Below the pieces are notes generated by a model that did not search any database, had not been told where the DNA came from, and saw only the letters and a list, made by a program, of their open reading frames with translations. Both the position numbers and the translations under genes were made by a program. Below are positions 28,138 through 37,231 of a DNA stretch of 64,000 nucleotides, piece after piece. The first letter of the stretch is position 1. Each line of letters begins with the position of its first letter. Source of the DNA: Acinetobacter sp. C32I (lineage in GTDB: Bacteria; Pseudomonadota; Gammaproteobacteria; Pseudomonadales; Moraxellaceae); the NCBI RefSeq assembly GCF_023702715.1, contig NZ_CP098480.1:1612001-1676000 (forward strand), read 5' to 3'.

Positions 28138-28200
28138 TTCACAATAATTTAATGCCTCTTCGAATACAACATCTGCATTCGGTGTTGCATCTAACTCTTT
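28138..28200 (-). pseudogene. Remnant of a second tmk 3' end
   Basis: Read on the minus strand this gives KELDATPNADVVFEEALNY, clearly matching the true TMP kinase C-terminus KRLDATQNADVVFEDALQY. At the DNA level 28157-28195 aligns to 28917-28955 with six differences in 39 bases. The frame then runs on without a proper tmk ending. It lies just upstream of the TPR gene and just downstream of the broken lipoprotein gene, about 760 bases from the real tmk end. It is a recombination scar, not a gene. Confidence 0.8.
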
Positions 28201-28217
28201 TAAAGAGTGGCTTTTTA

Positions 28218-28633
28218 TTATTTAATTCTAGTTAGTCTCAAGTTCATATCAGACGGTAATAAAATTCGATATTCTGCCTCCGCATTTGGCTTTAATGTTG
28301 TCTCTTGTGAAGTAGCAATGTTTGGACATAAGCCACCACCTGTTTCCAATCTAAAAATGTAATAATCTGGCTTTAGATAAATAACGCCCTTTTCATTAGG
28401 TCGAATGGAGAATACCTTAGTATTATTTACATAAATATCATGCGAACAACCACCTCCAGTAAACCCCTTATCTCTTAAAAAGGTTACTTTTGCTTGATCT
28501 TGTGATTGTTTTGAAAAGTATTCAGAATTATAAATTCGATCCATTGGAAGATTTTAGCTGAATCAGTCGTTACAGGTACCGTTGAACAGCCAACTAAAGC
28601 AACAGCAAAACTTAAAAAAAATATTTTTTTCAT
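28218..28633 (-). pseudogene. Frameshifted lipoprotein gene
   Basis: From the ATG at 28633 the frame encodes a clean lipoprotein signal (MKKIFFLSFAVALVGC, then STVPVTTDSAKIF) but drifts out of frame at about 28545. The remaining body is open in the next frame to the stop at 28218 (YNSEYFSKQSQD to LRLTRIK). A single base missing in the CC at about 28545-28546 would join them as KIFPMDRIYN. The body has GGGCSHDIYVNN and ETGGGLCPN, and looks like a small DUF2846-type lipoprotein fold, stated with low certainty. It could be a real mutation or a sequencing error. Confidence 0.75.
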
Positions 28634-28894
28634 GAATATTGACCCCTTACTATTTGTCGCTGTAAATTAACAAAGAGTCAAATACTTCGCAACATTCATT
28701 TAAATTAAAAATCTTCTTATAAAAATTCCAATTTAAATATATACAAATCTGTGAACTACTATTGGGTTTAAATCTTATTTATGACAGCACATATTCACTT
28801 ATTACCTCTCACCTTAGAAAAAAGACAAGAACAATATGACCTAATGCACTGCCCCAAAAAACTATGTGGCAATGCAAATTTAGAATAAAAATCT
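28634..28894. other. 261-base AT-rich gap between the broken lipoprotein gene and tmk
   Basis: It holds a 35-codon open frame on the plus strand (28781-28888, starting MTAHIHLLPLTLEK) that ends seven bases before the convergent tmk stop. The frame has no clear ribosome-binding site and no recognisable similarity, so it is noted but not called. The rest should contain the lipoprotein gene's promoter; no clear boxes were found. Confidence 0.35.
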
Positions 28895-29494
28895 TTATTT
28901 CAAATATTGCAAAGCATCTTCAAACACAACATCCGCATTCTGTGTTGCATCCAAACGCTTGATCCGTTCAGGTTCTGCTTGCCACAAGGTCTCATAACCT
29001 GCACGCACCTTAGCAAAGAAACTTAATTTTTCTTGCTCAAAACGATCCAATGCACCACGCTCTCGCGCACGAGTCATGCCCAATTCAATTGGGGCATCCA
29101 GCCAAAAGGTGATATTCGGCATTTTCGCCACAAAAGTTTGATTTAACAGTTGCAACTTTTCCTGACTTAGACCACGTCCAGAACATTGATAAGCAAAGCT
29201 GGCATCGGTAAAACGATCACTCAATACAATCTTGCCCGCCTCTAATGCGGGTAAAATCACTTGCTGTAAATGCTGCGCCCGTGCTGCATAAATCAATAAC
29301 AGCTCGGTATCATGACTCATTTGCTCTTCATGATTTACTGCTAATAATAAAGAGCGAATCTGCTCAGCCAATGGTGTTCCACCTGGTTCACGGGTCAACA
29401 CCACCTCTTTACCTTGCTGTTCAAAGTACTGATGAATTTTACGAATCAGCGTGGTTTTTCCTACACCTTCCGTCCCTTCAAAACTAATAAACAT
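28895..29494 (-). CDS. tmk: Thymidylate kinase
   Basis: Phosphorylates dTMP to dTDP. It has 199 aa. The P-loop FEGTEGVGKTT is at 4-14, then TREPGGTP, the DRFTDASFAYQ motif (dTMP site) and a LID-region segment RARERGALDRFE. The ATG overlaps the mltG stop by one base (TAATG), so it is translationally coupled. In many Gammaproteobacteria holB follows tmk; here the small accessory island follows instead. Confidence 0.95.
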   Translation of the reverse strand: MFISFEGTEGVGKTTLIRKIHQYFEQQGKEVVLTREPGGTPLAEQIRSLLLAVNHEEQMSHDTELLLIYAARAQHLQQVILPALEAGKIVLSDRFTDASFAYQCSGRGLSQEKLQLLNQTFVAKMPNITFWLDAPIELGMTRARERGALDRFEQEKLSFFAKVRAGYETLWQAEPERIKRLDATQNADVVFEDALQYLK

Positions 29495-30582
29495 TATTCG
29501 CCCTGCTTTTTCTTTGAACGTAGCACAGTTAAATATTCTTGCACTGCACGATTATGGTCTTCTAAAGACGCGGTAAATTTATGCCCACCATTGCCCGTGG
29601 CAACGAAGTAAATATTTTTGGCATCATCAGGATGCATCGCTGCTTCAATTGCTTTCTTACTTGGCAAAGCAATTGGCGTTGGTGGCAAACCATTAATGGT
29701 ATAGGTGTTATAAGCCGTTGGCGTACGCAGGTCATTACGGGTGATATTGCCTTTATAGTTGTCACCCATGCCGTAAATCACGGTTGGATCAGTCTGTAAG
29801 CGCATCCCCATTTTCAAACGACGGACAAATACACCTGAAACCTGTTCTAGTTCACTGTCTAAACTGGTTTCTTTTTCGATAATCGAAGCCATGATCAAGG
29901 CTTCATACTTATCTTTATACGGTAAGTTGGGTGCTTTCTTGGCCCAAGCCTCATCCAAAGATTTCATTTGACGGCGATACAAATCGGTTAAGATTTTTTT
30001 ATCGGTCTCACCTTTGGCAAAGAAATAAGTATCAGGTGCAAATAGACCTTCTGGGTGCGTATACGGAATATTTAATTGCTTTAATAATTCAATCTGCGGA
30101 AGATCAAGCAAAGTATTGGTGACATTCGGATCTTTTCTTAAACTCTGAATCAACTGTGAAAAAGTGGTTCCTTCAATCACTAAAATACGGTTCATCTGCG
30201 CATTATCTGCATCAGACAACATATCCATCACCTGACGAATACTCATGCCTTCTGTAATTTCATACACACCCGCTTTCATGGTGTCATGAATCATAAACTT
30301 CTGATACAGCTTTAAAACTATTGGAAAATTCACTTTATTTTCTTTGGCTAAACGATCAATAAAGCGTGAATAGGTATCACCAGAAGAAATCACCAAAAGC
30401 TGTTTTTTACTGTCTACAGGGTAATTTTTAAATAAACTCGACCATACAATGCCAAAAATCACCAAGATCAAAATCAGTGCGGCGATGAACACGGCTTTAA
30501 AAAAAGAAAATCTGGATTTCGGTTTCGCTTTGGGCTTTTTCTTACTTTTGCTGGAATTTGGCGGCTTTGGCATATTAATCAA
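29494..30582 (-). CDS. mltG: Endolytic murein transglycosylase MltG (YceG-like)
   Basis: Cleaves nascent glycan strands and is thought to terminate peptidoglycan polymerisation. It has 362 aa, with a very basic N-terminal cytoplasmic tail (KSKKKPKAKPKSR), one membrane helix at about 28-50, a LysM-like subdomain, and the catalytic domain with the key glutamate in ASIIEKETS. LQTDPTVIYGMG and NTYTINGLPPTPI are family blocks. It overlaps pabC by 8 bases and tmk by 1. Confidence 0.93.
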   Translation of the reverse strand: MINMPKPPNSSKSKKKPKAKPKSRFSFFKAVFIAALILILVIFGIVWSSLFKNYPVDSKKQLLVISSGDTYSRFIDRLAKENKVNFPIVLKLYQKFMIHDTMKAGVYEITEGMSIRQVMDMLSDADNAQMNRILVIEGTTFSQLIQSLRKDPNVTNTLLDLPQIELLKQLNIPYTHPEGLFAPDTYFFAKGETDKKILTDLYRRQMKSLDEAWAKKAPNLPYKDKYEALIMASIIEKETSLDSELEQVSGVFVRRLKMGMRLQTDPTVIYGMGDNYKGNITRNDLRTPTAYNTYTINGLPPTPIALPSKKAIEAAMHPDDAKNIYFVATGNGGHKFTASLEDHNRAVQEYLTVLRSKKKQGE

Positions 30583-31387
30583 TCTGGCTAAGTTTTAAAG
30601 TTTCAAATAAATCAAGATAGGGTTGTTGTGCTAAGGCTCGATCATTAAATCGAACAACCGCTTTCATTGGATGTAACGCATTGCAAAAAAATAAACTTTG
30701 GATATGGCCAATCTCATTCATATCGATACATCGCTGCTCACATTCAATCTGATATTGCTGCATTCTCGACAAGATTTTGGCTCTCATCACACCGTGGACG
30801 CCATTATAACGAAGTTCGGGCGTAATCCACCGATCATTTATACGAATAAAACAATTACTGCTCACCCCTTCAACAATATAGCCTTGTACATCACTAACAA
30901 GGGCTTCTAACCAACCACGCTGATCAGCTTCTTGCTTGAGTAAGACTTGTTCTAATCTGTTCAACGTTTTCAACCCCACTAAATGAGGCATATTCAAACC
31001 CAAAGCATGATTTAACATGCCACTTTCAATCCACTCAGGCTGAAAAGCCTGTGTCACTCTTGGGTAATACCAGACATATACATCAGCCGCATGTAAAGGA
31101 AGACTATAACCACGATCGCCTTCACCACGGCTAATCACAACTTTTAATGTGCCATTGAGCTTTGAATATTGCTGCTGTAATTGCACCAGTGACTTTTCTA
31201 CACAAGATAAATCTGCATCCAGCTGCAAGGACTGACATGCCAATTTTAAACGTGCAAAGTGTAGTTCTTTTAGTTCAAAAACTCCGTGAAAAATACGTGC
31301 TGTGGTAAAGCAGCCATCGCCATAATGAAAAGCTCGGTCTAATAAAGGGATGGAATCAATGAATTGTCCATTTTTATAACACTGCAT
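30575..31387 (-). CDS. pabC: Aminodeoxychorismate lyase
   Basis: PLP enzyme of fold type IV that converts 4-amino-4-deoxychorismate to p-aminobenzoate and pyruvate for folate synthesis. It has 270 aa. RAFHYGDGCFTTARI near the N-terminus, the PLP-lysine block GLKTLNRLEQVL, and VEGVSSNCFIRI are seen as in the family. It is the first gene of a tightly overlapping pabC-mltG-tmk unit, a widespread arrangement. Confidence 0.92.
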   Translation of the reverse strand: MQCYKNGQFIDSIPLLDRAFHYGDGCFTTARIFHGVFELKELHFARLKLACQSLQLDADLSCVEKSLVQLQQQYSKLNGTLKVVISRGEGDRGYSLPLHAADVYVWYYPRVTQAFQPEWIESGMLNHALGLNMPHLVGLKTLNRLEQVLLKQEADQRGWLEALVSDVQGYIVEGVSSNCFIRINDRWITPELRYNGVHGVMRAKILSRMQQYQIECEQRCIDMNEIGHIQSLFFCNALHPMKAVVRFNDRALAQQPYLDLFETLKLSQID

Positions 31388-31638
31388 AATCTAGATACCT
31401 TTCCACTTTATAAGTCAGCACCACTAAAACCAATAAGCTATTGATTTTAAATAAGTATAACAATTAAAACCTAAAATTAAAAATCGCTTATATATCAATA
31501 ATTCAGCAAAGCTTATCTGTTTTATCTATTTCTATTTTTTTCATAACAAATTCGATTTTAATTATTTTTTTTGCAAAAAAACTGGCGTTATGCTGCGTAC
31601 ATATTCCAAACAGTGATTTAGATTTTAAGGGGTTTTCC

Positions 31639-32646
31639 ATGCGTTTTTCTCAAGTTAAAGTCGGCGTAATTGCCGCATTACTCTCAGTTTCTTCATTCGC
31701 GGCACAAGAATTCTTAAACGTTTCTTATGACCCAACGCGTGAACTGTATACAGATTTCAATAAACAATTCGGTACGTTCTGGAAACAACGTACGGGTCAG
31801 GACATCGACTTTAAACAATCACACGGCGGTTCAGGTAAACAAGCCCGTGCCGTGATTGATGGCTTAAATGCCGATGTAGTCACTCTTGCACTTGCAGCAG
31901 ATATCGATGAAATTGCTGAAAATGCAAAATTACTTCCAGCAGACTGGCAAAAGAAATTACCGAACAACTCTACGCCATATACCTCAACAATTGTATTTCT
32001 TGTTCGTAAAGGCAACCCAAAACAAATCAAAGATTGGGGTGATCTGGTTAAGCCAGGTGTAGAAATCATTACACCAAATCCGAAAACTTCAGGTGGTGCA
32101 CGTTGGAACTACTTAGGTGCTTGGGCTTGGGCAAAACATCAAAAAGGTGGTAACGATGCTAAAGCTCAAGAATTTGTTCGTCAAATTTATAAACAAACCA
32201 AAGTGCTAGATTCAGGCGCACGTGGTGCAACCACAACCTTTGCTGAACGCGGTATCGGTGACGTATTACTGGCTTGGGAAAATGAAGCTTATCTTGCGGT
32301 ACGTGAACAACCAGGTAAATTCGAAATCGTCACCCCTTCTCTTTCGATTCTTGCAGAACCACCAGTTGCTGTCGTTGAAAAGAATGCTGAGAAAAAAGGC
32401 AATCTACAAATCGCTCGTGGTTATTTGAACTACCTATATTCACCAGCAGGACAAGAAATCGCTGCACGCAACTTCTACCGTCCTCGTAATGCAGCCGTTT
32501 TAAAGAAATACAGCAACGTATTTAAACCACTTAAATTGGTAACGATTGACCAAGAGTTTGGTGGCTGGACCAAAGTACAAAAAACTCACTTTGATAATGG
32601 CGGTGTGTTTGACCAAATCGTCAAGCTCAACAACACAACGAAATAA
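31639..32646 (+). CDS. sbp: Periplasmic sulfate-binding protein
   Basis: Solute-binding protein for the CysTWA sulfate/thiosulfate importer. It has 335 aa, with a signal peptide ([21 protein letters not shown]) cleaved around residue 22. The mature start [15 protein letters not shown] and [33 protein letters not shown], and [17 protein letters not shown] match Sbp/CysP; the Sbp and CysP names cannot be separated from sequence alone. AAGGGG precedes the ATG. It heads the sulfate cluster. Confidence 0.93.
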   Translation: MRFSQVKVGVIAALLSVSSFAAQEFLNVSYDPTRELYTDFNKQFGTFWKQRTGQDIDFKQSHGGSGKQARAVIDGLNADVVTLALAADIDEIAENAKLLPADWQKKLPNNSTPYTSTIVFLVRKGNPKQIKDWGDLVKPGVEIITPNPKTSGGARWNYLGAWAWAKHQKGGNDAKAQEFVRQIYKQTKVLDSGARGATTTFAERGIGDVLLAWENEAYLAVREQPGKFEIVTPSLSILAEPPVAVVEKNAEKKGNLQIARGYLNYLYSPAGQEIAARNFYRPRNAAVLKKYSNVFKPLKLVTIDQEFGGWTKVQKTHFDNGGVFDQIVKLNNTTK

Positions 32647-32677
32647 TTTACTCAACGGGTAAATAGGGAGAGCGGAC

Positions 32678-33280
32678 ATGATTCATACCGTAATTGTTCC
32701 AGGTGTAGGTGGTAGCGAAGCGCAGCATTGGCAATCTTGGTTACAACAGCAACTCGTGTCTAGCTCTCGCGTTCAACAGCAACATTGGGATCGTCCTGTG
32801 CTCAGTGAATGGGTTGCGCAATTTGTTAAAACTGTTGTTGCAGCTCCAGCCCCTGTTCAAATTGTGGCACATAGCTTTGGCTGCTTAACCAGTGTTGCTG
32901 CGCTGGCTGAACACCCAGAACTCAGAGCAAAGGTTAAAAATCTGATCTTGGTTGCACCAGCGAACCCAGCACGTTTTGGTGAAGCAGGCTTCGCTCGTCA
33001 TAGCTTGACTGACTATAAGCAGTATTTTCAGCAACTGAAAATTGACGTGCCGACCACATTATTGATTAGTGAAAATGACCCTTGGTTAGGTTATGTCGAT
33101 GCACTGCAACTCGCACAAGCATGGAAATTAACACCAATCAATTTAGGTCCAGTTGGTCATATCAATGTTGCTTCTGGATTTGGTCCTTTCCCAGAGATCC
33201 TGAACTACCTGCTGCCTGAAAAAAAGATGCAGCCTATCGTCCGAATGAGTCAGGCAAATTTTAATCTGAAATTTGCCTAA
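32678..33280 (+). CDS. RBBP9/YdeN-type alpha/beta hydrolase within the sulfate operon
   Basis: 200-aa serine hydrolase of the RBBP9/YdeN group. It starts VPGVGGSEAQHWQSWL, carries the nucleophile in AHSFGCL (about residue 66-72), has the acid in ENDPWLGY and the catalytic histidine in GHINVASGFGPFP. No signal peptide, so cytoplasmic. It lies 31 bases after sbp and 77 before cysT, on the same strand. The substrate is unknown; an esterase of sulfur compounds is tempting but unproven. Confidence 0.88.
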   Translation: MIHTVIVPGVGGSEAQHWQSWLQQQLVSSSRVQQQHWDRPVLSEWVAQFVKTVVAAPAPVQIVAHSFGCLTSVAALAEHPELRAKVKNLILVAPANPARFGEAGFARHSLTDYKQYFQQLKIDVPTTLLISENDPWLGYVDALQLAQAWKLTPINLGPVGHINVASGFGPFPEILNYLLPEKKMQPIVRMSQANFNLKFA

Positions 33281-33357
33281 CCCCAGCTTTCCGTAATTGT
33301 AGTATTCGCATTATTTATTTGCTTGTTTTAGCAAACATTTCTCTTTGAGGAAATATC

Positions 33358-34191
33358 ATGTCGCAGCGTTCCCGAGTGCTGCCTGGGTTTGGTCTCTCAT
33401 TAGGCTTCACCCTCGCTTACGTGTCTTTGATTGTGCTTATTCCTTTATCTGCTGTCTTTATTAAATCTTTAGGGATTGGATGGGATGGCTTATGGGAAAT
33501 CTTAACCTCAGAACGAATTTTAAAATCCTTACAGCTTAGCTTTAGTGCCGCTTTGATTGCCGCTTTGGTTAACGTTATTTTTGGTTTGTTATTGGCTTGG
33601 TGTCTGGTGCGTTATACCTTCCCAGGCAAACGCATTGTCGATGCTTTGGTGGACTTGCCGTTCGCCCTACCGACGGCTGTTGCAGGTATTGCCTTAACCT
33701 CCTTATATGCCCCAACAGGCTGGATTGGACAATACCTTTCTCCACTTGGGATTGAAGTGGCTTATACACCGATTGGGATCACACTTGCTTTAATCTTTAT
33801 TGGTCTTCCCTTCGTGGTTCGTACCGTACAACCTGTACTCAGTGATATTGAAACTGAATTGGAAGAAGCCGCTTCAGCATTAGGAGCAAATCGTTGGCAA
33901 ACCATTACCAAAATTATTTTGCCGATTTTGTTTCCGGCCTTACTAACAGGTTTTGCCTTAGCTTTTGCACGTGGTGTTGGCGAATATGGCTCTGTTATCT
34001 TCATTGCAGGCAACCAACCTTATAAAACAGAAATTGCACCGTTGATGATCATCTCTCGCTTAGAGGAATATGATTATGCAGGCGCAACCACCATCGCTGT
34101 GGTTATGCTCATCCTCTCTTTCGGCATCTTATTTTTAATTAACTTGGTGCAAGCATGGGCTAGCCGTCGCACAGGGAGAGTTGCACAATGA
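33358..34191 (+). CDS. cysT: Sulfate ABC transporter permease CysT (CysU)
   Basis: One of two membrane subunits of the sulfate/thiosulfate importer. It has 277 aa with six membrane helices and the ATPase-contact EAA motif [36 protein letters not shown] is highly characteristic of CysT. SD AGGAAATATC precedes the ATG. The last four bases (ATGA) overlap the start of cysW. Confidence 0.95.
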   Translation: MSQRSRVLPGFGLSLGFTLAYVSLIVLIPLSAVFIKSLGIGWDGLWEILTSERILKSLQLSFSAALIAALVNVIFGLLLAWCLVRYTFPGKRIVDALVDLPFALPTAVAGIALTSLYAPTGWIGQYLSPLGIEVAYTPIGITLALIFIGLPFVVRTVQPVLSDIETELEEAASALGANRWQTITKIILPILFPALLTGFALAFARGVGEYGSVIFIAGNQPYKTEIAPLMIISRLEEYDYAGATTIAVVMLILSFGILFLINLVQAWASRRTGRVAQ

Positions 34192-35072
34192 GCTTAAATA
34201 CCAATAGCAACGCTTTAGCAATCAAATTACAAGCCCGAGATGCAACCCGAGAACCAACTTGGGTTCGCTATACCTTGATTGGTGTTGCACTGATCTTTTT
34301 CCTGAGCTGCTTAATCCTACCGCTGATTTTGGTTTTTGTTGAAGCATTTAAACAAGGTCTGACTGTTTATATCAATGCCTTAACCGATTCAGATACTTTA
34401 TCGGCGGTCAAACTGACCTTACTCACTGCCGCGATTGCAGTACCCATTAATGTGGTGTTTGGTGTTGCAGCAGCATGGGCGGTTGCAAAGTTCCAGTTCC
34501 GAGGCAAAGCCATCTTAACCACCATTATTGATATGCCTTTTTCGGTATCGCCAGTCATTGCAGGTTTAATGTTGGTTCTGATTTTTGGTACGCAAGGTTG
34601 GATGGGCAGTTGGTTAATGGATCATGACATCAAAATCTTGTATGCCGTACCTGCGATTGTACTCGCCACCATTTTCATTACTGTTCCATTCGTTGCTCGT
34701 GAGTTAATTCCTTTAATGGAAGCACAAGGGACTGAGGAGGAAGAAGCTGCGATTGTACTTGGTGCTTCAGGTTGGCAAACCTTCTGGAGAGTGACTTTAC
34801 CGAATATCAAATGGGGTCTGATTTACGGCGTGATTCTGTGTAATGCCCGTGCAATGGGTGAGTTCGGTGCGGTATCTGTGGTTTCTGGTCATATTCGCGG
34901 TCAAACCAATACCTTACCCTTACACGTCGAGATTCTTTATAACGAATATACCTTTAGTGCTGCATTTGCTGTGTCTTCATTACTGGCATTTTTAGCGATC
35001 ATCACTTTGATTTTGAAAACATGGCTAGAAATACGTCAAGAGCAAGCAAATAAACATCAGCCGAATCACTAA
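34188..35072 (+). CDS. cysW: Sulfate ABC transporter permease CysW
   Basis: Second membrane subunit of the importer. It has 294 aa with a polar N-terminal tail of about 25 residues, then six helices. The EAA loop [23 protein letters not shown] and the [14 protein letters not shown] block are typical. [32 protein letters not shown] near the C-terminus is a CysW signature. Coupled to cysT by an ATGA overlap and followed 11 bases later by cysA. Confidence 0.95.
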   Translation: MSLNTNSNALAIKLQARDATREPTWVRYTLIGVALIFFLSCLILPLILVFVEAFKQGLTVYINALTDSDTLSAVKLTLLTAAIAVPINVVFGVAAAWAVAKFQFRGKAILTTIIDMPFSVSPVIAGLMLVLIFGTQGWMGSWLMDHDIKILYAVPAIVLATIFITVPFVARELIPLMEAQGTEEEEAAIVLGASGWQTFWRVTLPNIKWGLIYGVILCNARAMGEFGAVSVVSGHIRGQTNTLPLHVEILYNEYTFSAAFAVSSLLAFLAIITLILKTWLEIRQEQANKHQPNH

Positions 35073-35083
35073 GGAATAAACAC

Positions 35084-36154
35084 ATGAGTATTCAAGTTAA
35101 AAATATTGAAAAACACTTTGGTGCATTCCATGCGCTGAAAAATATTTCGTTAGACTTTCCTGAAGGTGAATTGGTTGCCCTACTTGGCCCTTCAGGCTGC
35201 GGAAAAACAACCTTATTACGCATCATTGCGGGCTTAGAATCTGCAGATGGCGGTCAGGTTTTACTTGAAGGTGAAGATGCAACGGACATCCATGTACGTG
35301 AGCGTCAGGTTGGTTTCGTGTTTCAACATTATGCCCTATTCCGCCACATGACTGTTTTTGACAATATTGCCTTTGGTTTACGCGTTCGCCCACGTGCAAC
35401 ACGTCCTTCAGAAGCTGAAATCAAAAAACGTGTAACGCGCTTACTGGATTTGGTACAACTGGGCTTCTTGGCAGATCGTTACCCAGCCCAACTTTCTGGT
35501 GGTCAGCGTCAACGTATTGCATTAGCCCGTGCACTCGCAGTTGAACCACGTGTTTTGTTACTTGATGAACCCTTTGGTGCACTTGATGCCAAAGTGCGTA
35601 AAGAATTACGCCGCTGGTTACGTACCTTACATGATGAGCTGCATATCACCTCAATCTTCGTGACTCACGATCAAGAAGAAGCACTAGAAGTAGCTGATCA
35701 GATCATCGTGATGAACAAAGGTGATGTCGAACAGATTGGCTCGCCACGTGAAGTGTATGAAAAACCTGCAACCCCATTTGTTTTTGATTTCCTTGGTCAA
35801 GCAAATCGTTTTGAAGGTGAGCATACTGGCGGTATTATCCGTATCGGCGATGACCGTATTCAGCTACCGACTCTATTAGATGCGCCACAAGGGAAAGTCA
35901 TTGCATTTGCACGACCAAATGAATTACATATTCATACCCAACCTCAAGCCAACACCATTGAGGCAACCTTCTTACGTGAAGTGTGGATTGCAGGTCGAGT
36001 TGTGGCGGAATTACAAGATCGTAGTGGACGTACTATCGAAATTTTATTAAGTGTAGAAGAAGCGAACTTACATCAATTCAAACCAAATCAAACCGTTTGG
36101 ATCAGTGCAGCTCAACTTCATTTATTCGCAGATCAAACAACGCAAGTTGCTTAA
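35084..36154 (+). CDS. cysA: Sulfate ABC transporter ATP-binding protein CysA
   Basis: ATPase that powers sulfate/thiosulfate import. It has 356 aa. Walker A is GPSGCGKTT at about 37-45, the signature is [15 protein letters not shown], Walker B is [12 protein letters not shown], and the switch histidine is in [10 protein letters not shown]-terminal regulatory TOBE-like domain follows. It is the last transporter gene, with a hairpin between it and cysB. Confidence 0.96.
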   Translation: MSIQVKNIEKHFGAFHALKNISLDFPEGELVALLGPSGCGKTTLLRIIAGLESADGGQVLLEGEDATDIHVRERQVGFVFQHYALFRHMTVFDNIAFGLRVRPRATRPSEAEIKKRVTRLLDLVQLGFLADRYPAQLSGGQRQRIALARALAVEPRVLLLDEPFGALDAKVRKELRRWLRTLHDELHITSIFVTHDQEEALEVADQIIVMNKGDVEQIGSPREVYEKPATPFVFDFLGQANRFEGEHTGGIIRIGDDRIQLPTLLDAPQGKVIAFARPNELHIHTQPQANTIEATFLREVWIAGRVVAELQDRSGRTIEILLSVEEANLHQFKPNQTVWISAAQLHLFADQTTQVA

Positions 36155-36163
36155 AATAATATT

Positions 36164-36186
36164 GATGGGGTAAAACACGCCCCATC
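36164..36186 (+). terminator. Hairpin between cysA and cysB
   Basis: GATGGGG (36164-36170) pairs with CCCCATC (36180-36186) around a 9-base loop. No T run follows, so it may be a weak terminator, an mRNA-stability stem or an attenuator. The next bases, CCTCTTATGAGG, form a small stem around the cysB Shine-Dalgarno (GAGG). Confidence 0.45.
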
Positions 36187-36207
36187 CTCTTATGAGGAAA
36201 AACTTTT

Positions 36208-37131
36208 ATGAACTTCCAACAACTCAGAATTATTCGAGAAACTGTTCGCCAAAACTTTAATTTAACTGAAGCATCTGCGGCACTTTATACCTCCCAATCT
36301 GGTGTCAGTAAACACATTAAAGATTTAGAAGATGAATTAGGTGTACAACTCTTTGTACGTAAAGGTAAACGCTTATTAGGCCTCACCGAACCAGGTCAAT
36401 CCTTATTAAGCATTGTAGAACGGATGTTGGTCGATGCTGACAATATTAAACGTCTAGCCGATGATTTTAATAAAGTGGATGAAGGCACACTGACTATCGC
36501 GACTACGCATACTCAGGCACGTTATGTGCTGCCACCGATTGTGAATCAGTTTAAAAAGTTATTTCCAAAAGTACATTTGGTATTACAACAAGCCAGCCCT
36601 GTGGAAATTGCAGAAATGTTGCTGCAAGGCGAAGCAGATATTGGGATTGCAACTGAATCTTTAACTACAGAAGAAAACTTAGCCAGCGTGCCTTATTATG
36701 AATGGCATCACAGTATCATTACACCGAAAGATCATCCATTGGCAAAGCTCGATAAAATCAGCCTAGATGTCTTAGCTGAATATCCTCTGATTACCTACCA
36801 CGGCGGTTTCACAGGACGTTCTAAAATCGACAAAGCTTTTGAAGATGCGCAATTACATGCGGATATCGTCATGTCTGCCCTCGATGCCGATGTCATCAAG
36901 ACCTATGTTGAACTGAATATGGGCGTTGGGATTGTCAACGATGTCGCTTATGATGCAGAACGTGACTACCGCTTGCAACAGATTAAAACCGATGTCTTTG
37001 GTGTGAATACCACTTGGATTGCAGTGCGCAAAGGACACCTGCTCCGCGGCTATGGTTATGAGTTTATTTCGCTCTGCTCACCAGAAACGGATATTAAGGC
37101 ACTGAAAAAAGTGGCTTATCCAGAAGAATAA
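36208..37131 (+). CDS. cysB: LysR-type regulator CysB
   Basis: 307 aa, the length of CysB-type activators. The N-terminal helix-turn-helix is about 1-60 (NLTEASAALYTSQSGVSKHIKDLEDELG). The effector domain has TTHTQARYVLPP, a CysB signature where the TTHTQ loop binds inducer or sulfate. CysB activates sulfate assimilation and transport genes with N-acetylserine. Here it follows cysA directly, so it may help control its own operon. Cbl is an alternative name for close relatives. Confidence 0.9.
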   Translation: MNFQQLRIIRETVRQNFNLTEASAALYTSQSGVSKHIKDLEDELGVQLFVRKGKRLLGLTEPGQSLLSIVERMLVDADNIKRLADDFNKVDEGTLTIATTHTQARYVLPPIVNQFKKLFPKVHLVLQQASPVEIAEMLLQGEADIGIATESLTTEENLASVPYYEWHHSIITPKDHPLAKLDKISLDVLAEYPLITYHGGFTGRSKIDKAFEDAQLHADIVMSALDADVIKTYVELNMGVGIVNDVAYDAERDYRLQQIKTDVFGVNTTWIAVRKGHLLRGYGYEFISLCSPETDIKALKKVAYPEE

Positions 37132-37140
37132 ATGATCAAA

Positions 37141-37172
37141 AAAATAAAAGGCTCATATGAGCCTTTTATTTT
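37141..37172 (+). terminator. Terminator after cysB
   Basis: Perfect 14-bp inverted repeat AAAATAAAAGGCTC/GAGCCTTTTATTTT (37141-37154 with 37159-37172) around a 4-base loop; the T-rich right arm serves as the tail. Confidence 0.85.
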
Positions 37173-37184
37173 GACTATTCGCAG

Positions 37185-37219
37185 GCATAAAAAACGAGCA
37201 TGTTGCTCGTTTTTTATGC
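37185..37219 (-). terminator. Second, bidirectional terminator facing the outer-membrane protein gene
   Basis: Perfect 16-bp inverted repeat, 37185-37200 with 37204-37219, loop of three bases. The T6 and A6 runs inside both arms allow use from either side. It lies 12 bases past the stop of the minus-strand gene at 37232. Confidence 0.85.
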
Positions 37220-37231
37220 TGAATGTATGGA

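Noticed and set aside
28781..28888. 35-codon plus-strand frame (MTAHIHLLPLTLEK) ending next to tmk
   Set aside because: Too short to judge, without a ribosome-binding site or recognised similarity; could still be a fragment.
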